DNA of 39,338 nt from Streptosporangiales bacterium (GTDB taxonomy: Bacteria; Actinomycetota; Actinomycetes; Streptosporangiales; WHSR01). The translations under genes were made by a program, and so were the position numbers. Where the stretch lies: assembly GCA_009379995.1 (NCBI GenBank), contig WHSR01000053.1, positions 1 to 39,338 of the forward strand, in the 5' to 3' direction. Positions 1-6,971 of the stretch are shown here, piece after piece. How positions within the stretch are numbered: position 1 is the stretch's first letter; every line of letters begins with the position of its first letter. The notes beneath the pieces were generated by a model. It had not been told where the DNA came from, did not search any database, and saw nothing but the letters and a program-made list of their open reading frames with translations.

Positions 1-34
1 AAGCCCAGGCAGATACGGAAAACAGCGAACAAGC

Positions 35-493
35 GTGTATCTAGGCCGAACAGCGATTCCCACCAGCTGCCAGCCCGCCGACCTGCATCTTCACCCTCGA
101 TCGCGGCCCAGCACCCCGATTAGCTGCGGAACCCCGGTCAGTGTCTGTGCATCGACACCGCCGATCCGGCTGGCGGGCTTTTGGCAGTCGGCCCTGGGAT
201 GGCGTCGCACCTACGACCGCGACGACGAAGTCGTCCTCGAACCGCCGGCCGGAAGCCCTGAGGACGGAGTCGCTCCGGACCTGCTGTTCCTACGCGTGCC
301 CGAGCCGAAGACGATCAAGAACCGCCTCCATCTCGACCTGCGGCCCCAAGATCAGGCTGCTGAGGTGGCCCGCCTTGAAGAGTTGGGTGCGCGCCGCGCC
401 GATGTGGGGCAGGGCACCGACGTCCGCTGGGTGGTGATGGCCGACCCGGACGGCAACGAATTCTGTGTGCTTCCACCGCTCACACCCGAGTAG
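35..493 (+). pseudogene. VOC (glyoxalase-like) protein with disturbed N-terminus
   Basis: The last ~95 codons read as a vicinal-oxygen-chelate protein: an L-A-G-F-W-Q-S-A-L-G-W segment, then N-R-L-H-L-D-L, and a closing A-D-P-D-G-N-E-F-C-V-L strand, the usual start, middle and end of a Glyoxalase_6-type unit. Upstream of about 175 the reading is poor. The phrase C-I-D-T-A-D-P, which normally precedes R-L-A-x-F-W, lies at 148-168 in another frame, and that frame is stopped by TAG at 121. A small indel therefore seems to separate the family's first strand from the rest. The GTG at 35 is only the first available start and has no convincing ribosome site. It is either a decayed gene or a gene with a base error. 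The family call for the C-terminal part is fairly sure; the function is unknown. Confidence 0.5.
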
Positions 494-554
494 CTCCCAG
501 GGCTGACCGAAACGTGCGTGCCCCGCGGAGGTCCTTCGCGGTACGGTCCGGGCG

Positions 555-788
555 GTGGAGGATGAGGACGTCGCCACGCAGGCGATGAGCTCGAACTACG
601 TCGAGGTCGTCGACGGCCGTGGCCGCTACACCTCTATTCCTTTCCGGTACGTGTGGCCCGCGGAGCTCGACCTGATGGCGCAGCTGGCAGGGCTACGACT
701 GCGCGAGCGGTGGGACGGCTGGACGCGGGAGCCCTTCACCAGCGAGAGCCGCCAGCATGTCTCGGTCTGGGGAAAGCCCACCGGCTAG
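555..788 (+). pseudogene. C-terminal remnant of a class I SAM-dependent methyltransferase
   Basis: Only 77 codons are open. They match the tail of a class I methyltransferase: F-R-Y-V-W-P-A-E-L-D-L-M-A-Q-L-A-G-L-R-L followed by a W-x-R-E-P-F-T-S-E-S-R-x-H-V-S-V-W ending. The SAM-binding Rossmann core (E/D-x-G-x-G-x-G) that should stand ~150 residues earlier is absent; the preceding DNA belongs to the VOC remnant. It begins at GTG 555 with no clear ribosome site. I read this as the leftover 3' end of a deleted gene. The alternative, a genuine small protein, is unlikely because the fragment is only the last beta-strands of the fold. Confidence 0.65.
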
Positions 789-972
789 GCGCGAGTCATT
801 CATCCGCTCATGCCGCGAGCCGCGCGGTCGTGCCGATGAGTGGATGGTCACGCAGTCGGCAGATCGTGGCATATGGTCCGATCTTTGGTCATGTCATCCG
901 TTTCAGTATTGTGCCCGAAAGACTGTACCTGCGGCCTTGCCCGGGCAGCGGTCCGGCCGCTTTTCTGAAGGG

Positions 973-2631
973 ATGACGTCGGCTCGTGATTACCGTACGG
1001 GGAGCGCTGACACCCGCGTTCGTGGGCGCGGTGCCATCGCAGCCGGCCGCCAGCCTGGCAACGTGTCGGAAGTGTTTCTTCGCCTCCAGAGCAAGGCCGG
1101 CAACGCGAGCGTGACTCGGCTGGCCGGCCGCCTCGGGGGAGTGGTCCAGCGGATACGCCTTGACCTACCGGCCGGCGGCTCGGTCGGTGACCCACCGGCA
1201 ACCAACCATCGCGAGGGCGTGATGCTCACGCTCGATCGGCTACACGAATTCTGGGCGATCGAGAACGCCAACTATGACGCGGTCTACCCGGGGGTCGCCG
1301 CGCTTCCTCCTGGCGGCACAGTTACCGACCCAACTCGCCTGCGCACCCTTCAGGCGGCGCTGCGGCGGCTGGAGGAGCCGACCCTCGCCGCGCCGGTAGC
1401 TGCGGCGCAGTTCGGCCTGAACATAAGCGGCAATGTCGGGCGCGGCCAACCCAATGACCCTGCCGACATCGCGGCTCTGCAGGACCTGCTCCACGTGCAC
1501 TGGCATCTCACCAACGACGCGTATAACCGGGAGCATGGCGCGGCGACGTCTGGGGGACCGCTCAACGAAACCACGTTGCGGGAGACCTTCGCCGGGATCA
1601 CGAAACTGAAGCGAGCGGCGGTTGCCGGCACCGGCAAGGCTGGCTGGACCCCGCTGATCCGTTCCGACGAGGCCGGTCCGATGGGCCCGGGTGGCCAGGA
1701 CAGACTCGCCGACCGCACGTTCAGCTTCGGGGACTTTCTGATCTTCGTACCGACCGGCGCGACCGCCAGCTTGACCAACAAGGTTCACGTGTTCTTCTCG
1801 GCAGGCGGAGTCATCGGCGCTGACTCCCATGTGGAGCACCACGGGCTGCGGGGTGCGGCTGATGCCCACGACTGGATCCTTTTCGGGGTGCAGGGCTTCC
1901 CGGGTATGGCGTTCACCATCAGCGAGGACCAAGTGCGCCAGGGTTTGGCGTCGGTGGGCCGTCCGGCGCAGATCGCCTCGGTACGGATGAGCGCCCACAG
2001 CCGAGGCAACGGCAGCATGGCCGCGACGCTGCGCGGGCGGCTTTTCAGCCCGGGTCTGATCGACCACGTCACGGTGCTCGACGGCTCCGATTTCGCTCGA
2101 TCGCTCACCGAAGGATTCCGCCGCAGCGGCGTGCCGCCAAGCAAAATCACCGCAGACTTCGTCACAACCGGCCCGTTCCCGCTGCGCGGCGTGCGCAGCC
2201 AGGGCATTGACGCGGCAGGCATTCGCGCGCTCGGATACGCCCGGCTGATCAACGACGCCGTAGCCACCGGCCGGGTCGGTACCCTGCCGCCCGCCATCGC
2301 ATCCAAGGTCGCCGCGCTGCCACTGCCCCCGCGGGGATCCTTCGCCGCCTCTTCCCCGGCACCCGCCGGAAAGATCAACCTGAACGAGTTCCTGCGCGAT
2401 CCAGCGCACCGCGCTGCCCTGCGCGACCTGCGCGGCGGGGAACGTGGGGTGGCCAACGTCGGACAGCTCGCCAGCCTTATGGACTCGTCACCGTACGCCT
2501 TCGTGGAGTGGCACAACCTGCTCAACATCAACGACGAGAGCCTCCCGCGCAGCCAATGGCGCTCGGTGTCGGCTGGCATCTACTCGCACCACCTCTTCGT
2601 CGCTGAGGTCGGGGACGATCTTTTCCGTTGA
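973..2631 (+). CDS. AGNA-motif protein with alpha/beta-hydrolase-like body (putative eCIS/DUF4157-class effector)
   Basis: A protein of 552 residues from ATG 973; the open frame extends upstream to 757 but the extra 72 residues look non-coding. Residues 38-47 read L-Q-S-K-A-G-N-A-S-V and 58-60 V-Q-R, the N-terminal signature seen in many actinobacterial DUF4157-type proteins, some encoded near extracellular contractile injection systems. A linker and an alpha-helical segment (~85-215) follow. Residues ~255-370 look like a hydrolase core: strands F-L-I-F-V-P and V-H-V-F-F-S, a nucleophile-elbow-like S-A-H-S-R-G (candidate Ser343), then V-T-V-L-D-G-S-D (candidate acid Asp370). His539 or His540 near the C-terminus could complete a triad. 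There is no signal peptide. The assignment of the body is inference from motifs; no named family is recognised. The other AGNA-motif gene in this window lies 1 kb away on the opposite strand (3696-4623). Confidence 0.6.
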   Translation: MTSARDYRTGSADTRVRGRGAIAAGRQPGNVSEVFLRLQSKAGNASVTRLAGRLGGVVQRIRLDLPAGGSVGDPPATNHREGVMLTLDRLHEFWAIENANYDAVYPGVAALPPGGTVTDPTRLRTLQAALRRLEEPTLAAPVAAAQFGLNISGNVGRGQPNDPADIAALQDLLHVHWHLTNDAYNREHGAATSGGPLNETTLRETFAGITKLKRAAVAGTGKAGWTPLIRSDEAGPMGPGGQDRLADRTFSFGDFLIFVPTGATASLTNKVHVFFSAGGVIGADSHVEHHGLRGAADAHDWILFGVQGFPGMAFTISEDQVRQGLASVGRPAQIASVRMSAHSRGNGSMAATLRGRLFSPGLIDHVTVLDGSDFARSLTEGFRRSGVPPSKITADFVTTGPFPLRGVRSQGIDAAGIRALGYARLINDAVATGRVGTLPPAIASKVAALPLPPRGSFAASSPAPAGKINLNEFLRDPAHRAALRDLRGGERGVANVGQLASLMDSSPYAFVEWHNLLNINDESLPRSQWRSVSAGIYSHHLFVAEVGDDLFR

Positions 2632-2798
2632 CCGGGGCCGCGCCTTACGGCACCGGCGAGAGCTGGTCGCGACCGGGATTAGGGCGCACAACAAGCGTGC
2701 GGACAGACCGAACAGGCGCACTCTTCTGCCGCGAGTCGCTCGGTCATGCCGAAAGTCGGATGTGTGCTGACAGCCGAGGGCTCACCTCTGTCGTCATG

Positions 2799-2978
2799 TC
2801 AGGTGACGTAGTCCTCGGTGAAGAGTGTGTCGTGTTGGTCTGGTTCGAGGTGCGGGTGGATTGAGGAGACTCAGTTGAGCCAAGGGCGGCCCACGAAGGC
2901 CTCGGCGCCCTTGGGCAGCCGAACGTCCTTCCCGTCTGCGAGTCGGCGGCACAGCTCCATCGCCTGGGCGTGGTTTGG
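2799..2978 (-). pseudogene. Unidentified C-terminal gene remnant
   Basis: On the minus strand a frame of 59 codons ends at TGA 2801-2799 and has the composition of a real protein: it begins P-N-H-A-Q-A-M-E-L-C-R-R-L-A-D-G-K, continues L-P-K-G-A-E-A-F-V-G-R-P-W-L and ends D-T-L-F-T-E-D-Y-V-T. Third positions are mostly G/C. There is no plausible start; upstream of 2978 the frame dissolves into low-information Gly/Arg sequence. I do not recognise the family. It may be a chance frame, but the amino-acid mix is much less Arg/Pro-rich than typical shadow frames here. Confidence 0.35.
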
Positions 2979-3055
2979 GCCTCGTCCCGTACCGCGAGGC
3001 GCCGCCGCCCGGATGCCACTGCGCGTGCCACCCCTTCCCCCGTAGCGCCACGAAC

Positions 3056-3193
3056 GGAGGCCAGGCCACCGCCGCCGCCATCCCCAACGCCAGACTGGTC
3101 ACCTACCCCGGCATGGGCCACGACCTACCCCGCGAGCTGTGGCCGACGATCATCGATGAGATCAGCGAACTCACAGGCGTCACGACACGCTGA
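3056..3193 (+). pseudogene. C-terminal remnant of an alpha/beta hydrolase
   Basis: The frame ending at TGA 3191-3193 reads A-A-A-I-P-N-A-R-L-V-T-Y-P-G-M-G-H-D-L-P-R-E-L-W and then I-I-D-E-I. This is the last strand of an alpha/beta hydrolase, with the catalytic His in the G-M-G-H-D-L-P motif and the closing helix. The nucleophile elbow and acid regions are missing, and the sequence upstream of 3056 does not continue the fold. It is a truncated relic of about 45 residues. Confidence 0.65.
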
Positions 3194-3217
3194 TGAACGC
3201 GTAGACGATCTGACGCT

Positions 3218-3604
3218 CTACCGATATCGAAAGCCGTCAAGGAAGCGGCGGAAGACACCACCCTCGCGGGGCAGAGATGGGGCTGGTGGCGGCGCGACAG
3301 AATGTTGCCGGGCCACGGGCTGGTCGTAGTCGGTTCGCACGATGGCGTCGATGACCTGCTCCTCGTCGAAGTCCGCCGACCCCTCGATCACCGGTACGAA
3401 TCCGACGAGCATCCCGTCCCGCATGACCTGAGCCTCGAGCCCGGCCGTACCGTCGGTATCCCAAACCGCTTCCCGTCTCCCGGACAGCGACACCCGCACC
3501 CCGAACTGGCCCACGCCGGCCCTCGCCAGATGGGCCTTGACGCCGCGATCGCGAAGCGCGTCAACGACCCGTCGTGCCCGATTCTCCTCCATCCTCGTCA
3601 ACAT
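3218..3604 (-). CDS. Conserved actinobacterial hypothetical protein
   Basis: A protein of 128 residues if begun at ATG 3604 (M-L-T-R-M-E-E-N); ATG 3592 is an alternative, and neither has a clear Shine-Dalgarno site. The open frame runs further upstream over the next gene but there shows only shadow sequence. The body is compact: an R-R-V-V-D-A-L-R-D-R-G-V helix, alternating strands G-V-R-V-S-L and A-V-W-D-T-D-G, G-L-E-A-Q-V-M-R-D-G-M-L-V-G-F-V-P, and an acidic helix D-F-D-E-E-Q-V-I-D-A-I. A Pro-rich segment and a basic tail F-R-R-F-L-D-G-F-R-Y-R close it. There is no signal peptide or membrane segment. It resembles uncharacterised short proteins common in actinomycetes; no function is known to me. 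Confidence 0.6.
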   Translation of the reverse strand: MLTRMEENRARRVVDALRDRGVKAHLARAGVGQFGVRVSLSGRREAVWDTDGTAGLEAQVMRDGMLVGFVPVIEGSADFDEEQVIDAIVRTDYDQPVARQHSVAPPPAPSLPREGGVFRRFLDGFRYR

Positions 3605-3695
3605 AGCGCGGCGAGCGAGACAGGACGAGTCGGCAAAGCGGTGCCCGAACGCGCCGGAGCCTGACGTAGACGAACTGACCGACGCGCCGCGCGAC

Positions 3696-4623
3696 CTAGT
3701 ACCAGCCCGTTGTCCGGGAGTGGGCGAGGGCCCGGCAGGGGGTGCGGTAGCGGCCGGCGATGTAGTCGAGACCCCATCTGATCTGGGTCTCCGGGTTCCA
3801 CAGCCAGTCCCGGCCGTTTCGCCTCCATCTTCCAGCCGGGAAGCGCCTGCGGGATGCCGTAGGCCGTGCTCCTCGGGTTTCGGGCACGCGGGTTCCACCC
3901 GCTTTCCCGGCGCCCCCACAGCTCGTCGAGGCATGTGAACTCGTCCTCGGACCAGCCACGCCCGTCGACCAGCGCGCGTGCTATGTCGCGGATCTCTGCG
4001 ACCGACGGGAGGGGCAGGCCAGGTGGTTCGGGCGGCGGTCGACTGCCCAGCACCTCTATTTGGCAGTACCTCAGCGAGCTTTCCCCCATGATTCGCACGC
4101 ACTCGTGGATCTCGGTCGCCTCCCGGTACGGCAGCGGCCCGGGGCCGGGTGGGAAGGCGGGCTCCAATGGACGAGGCGGAGTCGGCTGCGGGCGGCGTCG
4201 GAGCACGATTTGCTCGTAGCAGCTCTGCTCCTGTTCTGGACCCGCCCGGTTCACACAGTCCAGCAGTTCTTTCGCCTTCGCGCGGGGCAGATCCCGCCAG
4301 TTCCAGGCCGGCTGCTGGGAGGCCGGGCCCGGCTGCGGCGGGGCGGACTGGGGCGGGGTCCCCTGGCGCTGCAGGATCGGCACGCTGCTCGGGTGCCTGC
4401 CGGCGGGAGCGAGCCAGCGCTGCACGGCCGCGTTGCCGGCCGAGCGCTGGAGGGCGCCGAGCACCCCCGCGCGGCCAGAGACATCGAGGTGTGCGACCTC
4501 CGCGGGGTGGCCCGGCAGGTGGGCAGTCTCCGGAGCCGAGGCGGTAGCCGCGCGCTCTTTCCTCGGCCTCGTCCCGAAGTCACGTAAGGCTTCTCGCTCG
4601 TCAGCCTCACGGCAGTTCATCAT
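3696..4623 (-). pseudogene. AGNA-motif lytic transglycosylase/lysozyme-like protein, frameshifted
   Basis: The start is the ATG pair at 4623/4620 behind an AGAGGGG ribosome site. Residues 58-71 are L-Q-R-S-A-G-N-A-A-V-Q-R-W-L and 84-87 L-Q-R-Q, the eCIS/DUF4157-class N-terminal signature. A Pro/Gln linker, a small Cys-containing helical segment (C123, C135, C175, C187) and another Pro-rich linker follow. From ~205 a transglycosylase SLT-type domain begins: W-S-E-D-E-F-T-C-L-D-E-L-W, then R-R-E-S-G-W-N-P with candidate catalytic Glu240, then A-Y-G-I-P-Q-A-L-P-G. The frame is lost after K-M-E-A, and the domain resumes in the next frame as N-P-E-T-Q-I-R-W-G-L-D-Y-I-A-G-R-Y ending T-G-W-Y at 3696. 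Removing one base from the TTT at 3817-3819 (plus strand) joins the two parts into ~308 residues. It is either a true frameshift or a homopolymer error. Confidence 0.7.
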
Positions 4624-4788
4624 GCGCCCCTCTTCGCGGCCCGTCCCGGCGACCGCGTGACACCAAGATGTTGGTGCGCTCGCGCCGCCCTGGCAGGACG
4701 CGGTGGGGCAGGCGATCGGGCGCGAATCCTTGCCCGATCGGGTAGCTGGGGCGGCCGGCGGTAGCCGCTTGACAGATTACTTAGGTAG

Positions 4789-4804
4789 TTAGGAAACTTC
4801 CTAA
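4789..4804. promoter_or_regulatory. 16-bp palindrome abutting the ArsR start (candidate operator)
   Basis: TTAGGAAACTTCCTAA is a perfect 7-2-7 inverted repeat ending one base before the GTG start at 4805. A longer related pair, ACTTAGG (4779-4785) and CCTAAGT (4800-4806), overlaps it, so repressor half-sites may be doubled. A TTGACA at 4769-4774 could serve as -35 element; no good -10 is visible. The placement suits autoregulation by the ArsR-type protein encoded directly downstream. Confidence 0.55.
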
Positions 4805-5107
4805 GTGGTCGACGTGGACGTGCTCAAGGCTCTGGGGAGCGAGAAGCGCCTGGCGATCCTGGAGTGGCTAAGGGATCCCGTGGCGAACTTCCCGCCCCAG
4901 CGCGACGGCGACCTCGTCGACGACGGGGTCTGCGGCGTCTTCATCGCCGACAAGCTCGGAGTGACACAGCCCTCGGCGAGCGAACACCTGAAGGTGCTCA
5001 CCGGGGTCGGCCTGCTGCGCGCCAAGAGGATCAAGCAGTGGACGTTCTACCGCCGCGACGAGGAGCGCATCGCCCAGGTCAAGCGGATGCTCGTGGAGGA
5101 CTGGTGA
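4805..5107 (+). CDS. ArsR-family winged-helix transcriptional regulator
   Basis: A protein of 100 residues and a single winged-helix domain: L-K-A-L-G-S-E-K-R-L-A-I-L-E-W-L at the start, F-I-A-D-K-L-G-V-T-Q-P-S-A-S-E-H-L-K-V-L as the helix-turn-helix, and K-Q-W-T-F-Y-R-R-D-E-E-R-I in the wing and last helix. It lacks the E-x-C-x-C metal site of ArsR and the paired His/Asp sites of SmtB; the single Cys lies in a D-G-V-C-G-V loop, so a metal ligand is not indicated. The GTG at 4805 has no Shine-Dalgarno sequence and sits directly on a palindrome, which suits a leaderless, self-repressed transcript. It overlaps the following YbaK-type gene by four bases, so the two are probably cotranscribed. 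Confidence 0.85.
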   Translation: MVDVDVLKALGSEKRLAILEWLRDPVANFPPQRDGDLVDDGVCGVFIADKLGVTQPSASEHLKVLTGVGLLRAKRIKQWTFYRRDEERIAQVKRMLVEDW

Positions 5108-5646
5108 CCACACGGCAGGAGCGGACGGGATGGCCCGGGCAGCCCACCAGGGGTGAGTCCCTGGACACGTACGAGCGGCTGCTCTCGCACCTCGACGCGG
5201 CGGGTGCGCGGTACCGCGTCATCGAGCATCCGCCCGAGGGACGTACCGAGGTGGTCAGCACGTACCGCGGGCATCCGGTGGCCCATGCGGCCAAGTGTCT
5301 GGTCGTCATGGTGAAGCTCGGCAAGCGTTCGAGCAGGTACTTCCTCGCCGTCGTACCCGGTGACGCGCGCGTTGACCTGCAGACGCTCAAGGAGCTGGCC
5401 GGGGGGACGTACGTGGCGTTCGCGTCGGCCGAGAAGGCGGAGGCGCTCTCCGGCAGCGTCGTCGGCACGATCCTGCCGTTCAGCTTCCACTCCGACCTCG
5501 AGCTGGTGGTGGATCCCGCGGTGCCGGAGCATCCCGAGATCTTCTTCAACGCCGCACGGCTGGACCGCTCCCTTGCCTTGGACACGCAGGACTACCTGCG
5601 CATCGCCGGCCCGCTGATCCACCCGATAGCCGCCCGGATCGCTTGA
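5104..5646 (+). CDS. YbaK/aminoacyl-tRNA deacylase-domain protein
   Basis: A protein of 180 residues from GTG 5104, whose GTGA overlaps the stop of the ArsR gene. After ~20 variable residues it shows the YbaK/EbsC (ProX/Cys-tRNA deacylase) fold: Y-R-V-I-E-H-P-P-E-G-R-T, then H-A-A-K-C-L-V-V-M-V with the conserved Lys, F-L-A-V-V-P-G-D-A-R-V-D, a long helix, and G-T-I-L-P-F-S-F-H. The family hydrolyses mischarged aminoacyl-tRNAs in the cytoplasm as freestanding editing enzymes; here the substrate is unknown. Coupling to an ArsR regulator is unusual for a housekeeping editor and suggests conditional expression. It converges on the flavin monooxygenase with 26 bases between the stops. Confidence 0.8.
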   Translation: MTTRQERTGWPGQPTRGESLDTYERLLSHLDAAGARYRVIEHPPEGRTEVVSTYRGHPVAHAAKCLVVMVKLGKRSSRYFLAVVPGDARVDLQTLKELAGGTYVAFASAEKAEALSGSVVGTILPFSFHSDLELVVDPAVPEHPEIFFNAARLDRSLALDTQDYLRIAGPLIHPIAARIA

Positions 5647-5672
5647 GGCGATACCGTCGCCGTCGTCGCCGG

Positions 5673-6863
5673 CTATCCACCCGCCCGCAACGCGGCCGCC
5701 ACCGGTGCCGCTTCGGCCTCGACGTCGTAGTCGTAGATCCACCTGCGGTTCTGCAGGCCACCGCCGGATTCGCGGTCCCGGCCGCCGTGCACGGCGCCGG
5801 AGGCGTCGTAGCTCACGCCGTTGAGCCGCGAGCCCTCCTGGATCCGGGCCGTCCGGTCGCGCCGGAGCGTTTCGTAGGCGGCCAGGGCCTTCGGCACGTC
5901 GGACCGGCCGACGGCGTCGAGCATCGTGGCCAACGCGATGCCGTCCTCGATGGCCTGGTTCACTCCCTGTCCCATGTGGGGCAGCATCGGGTGTGCGGCG
6001 TCCCCGAGCAGTGTCAGCCGGCCCTGGCCCCAGCGATGCAGCGGCGCACGGTCGTAGAGTCCCCACCGGAATCCGGTGGTGCCGATCGCGTCGATGATCG
6101 CCCCGATGACCGGGTCCCATCCCGCGAACTCCGTGGCCAGTGCGACGGGGTCGCCGGGGGCCGACCACGATTCCCGCATCTGCGTGTCGGACGGCACGAA
6201 GCCGACGTAGTTCAGCAGCTGCCCGGCACGCACCGGGAAGACGAGGAAGTGCTTGCCGTCCCCCATCCACAGGCGCATCGTCCCCGCCGGCCACGAAGGC
6301 ACCTGCTCCGCCGGTATCACGCCCCGGTAGGCGACCACACCCGAGAAGACCGGCTCGGAAGGCTCGACGACATACCCCTGGAGTGTCGAGTGGATGCCGT
6401 CGGCCCCGATCACCACATCCGCCTCGACGCTCTCGCCGTTGTCGAAGGACACCACGGCGTGGTCGTCGTCCTGGGTGAACCCGACACACCGATGTCCTGG
6501 CAGCACCACCCCGTCCGGAAGGTGGTCCGCCAGCATGGTGAGCAGATCCGCGCGGTGTATGCCGACGCGTTCCCCCGGGCGGGAGAACCTGTCGGGGTCA
6601 TGCACCGCCACCCGCCCGTCGGCCTGGCACAGCCGGGTATCGGTCAGGCGGATACCCCACCGGGAGATCTCGTCGCCCAGCCCCAGGCCCTCCAGCAGCC
6701 GGAGGCTGTTGGGAGCGAGTACGACACCCGCGCCAACCTCGGTAAGCTGCCGAGCCTGCTCGTACACGCGCACATCGAAGTGGACTCGCGTCAAAGCCAT
6801 GGCGGCAGCGACCCCACCGATGCCGCCGCCGACGATCACCGCCCTCAGCCCCGTGCTACTCAT
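5673..6863 (-). CDS. FAD-dependent aromatic-ring monooxygenase
   Basis: A protein of 396 residues with the three marks of group A flavoprotein hydroxylases: the GxGxxG dinucleotide motif G-G-G-I-G-G at 12-17, the D-G motif V-V-I-G-A-D-G-I-H-S near 150-159, and the second FAD motif L-L-G-D-A-A-H-P-M-L-P near 285-295. The length and the order N-V-L-A-P-N to G-Q-G-V-N-Q-A-I-E-D resemble salicylate or 3-hydroxybenzoate 6-hydroxylases. It would be a soluble NAD(P)H-using enzyme; the substrate cannot be read from sequence. ATG 6863 follows a GAGGGGAG ribosome site. The GlxA-type regulator lies 108 bases upstream on the same strand and the MFS transporter beyond it, so the three may form an uptake, oxidation and control unit for an aromatic compound. 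That link is inferred from position only. Confidence 0.85.
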   Translation of the reverse strand: MSSTGLRAVIVGGGIGGVAAAMALTRVHFDVRVYEQARQLTEVGAGVVLAPNSLRLLEGLGLGDEISRWGIRLTDTRLCQADGRVAVHDPDRFSRPGERVGIHRADLLTMLADHLPDGVVLPGHRCVGFTQDDDHAVVSFDNGESVEADVVIGADGIHSTLQGYVVEPSEPVFSGVVAYRGVIPAEQVPSWPAGTMRLWMGDGKHFLVFPVRAGQLLNYVGFVPSDTQMRESWSAPGDPVALATEFAGWDPVIGAIIDAIGTTGFRWGLYDRAPLHRWGQGRLTLLGDAAHPMLPHMGQGVNQAIEDGIALATMLDAVGRSDVPKALAAYETLRRDRTARIQEGSRLNGVSYDASGAVHGGRDRESGGGLQNRRWIYDYDVEAEAAPVAAALRAGG

Positions 6864-6971
6864 CTCCCCTCACGTCCTGGAGCGGTCCGTCCGCCCCTCC
6901 GGCAGAATACGACGTCGCCTGGGGTCGGTTCCCGCGCGCTCGCCGCGGGCTGCGCGGGGTGGCGCCGAGAC

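Larger units (their letters stand above)
2632..3217. other. Gene-poor stretch holding two gene remnants
   Basis: No intact gene is visible. On the minus strand 2799-2978 holds the tail of an unidentified coding sequence, and on the plus strand 3056-3193 the tail of an alpha/beta hydrolase; both are listed separately. The first ~165 bases after the effector-like gene contain no recognised coding or structural signal. The pattern of opposed 3' ends without 5' ends suggests deletion or insertion debris. Confidence 0.6.
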
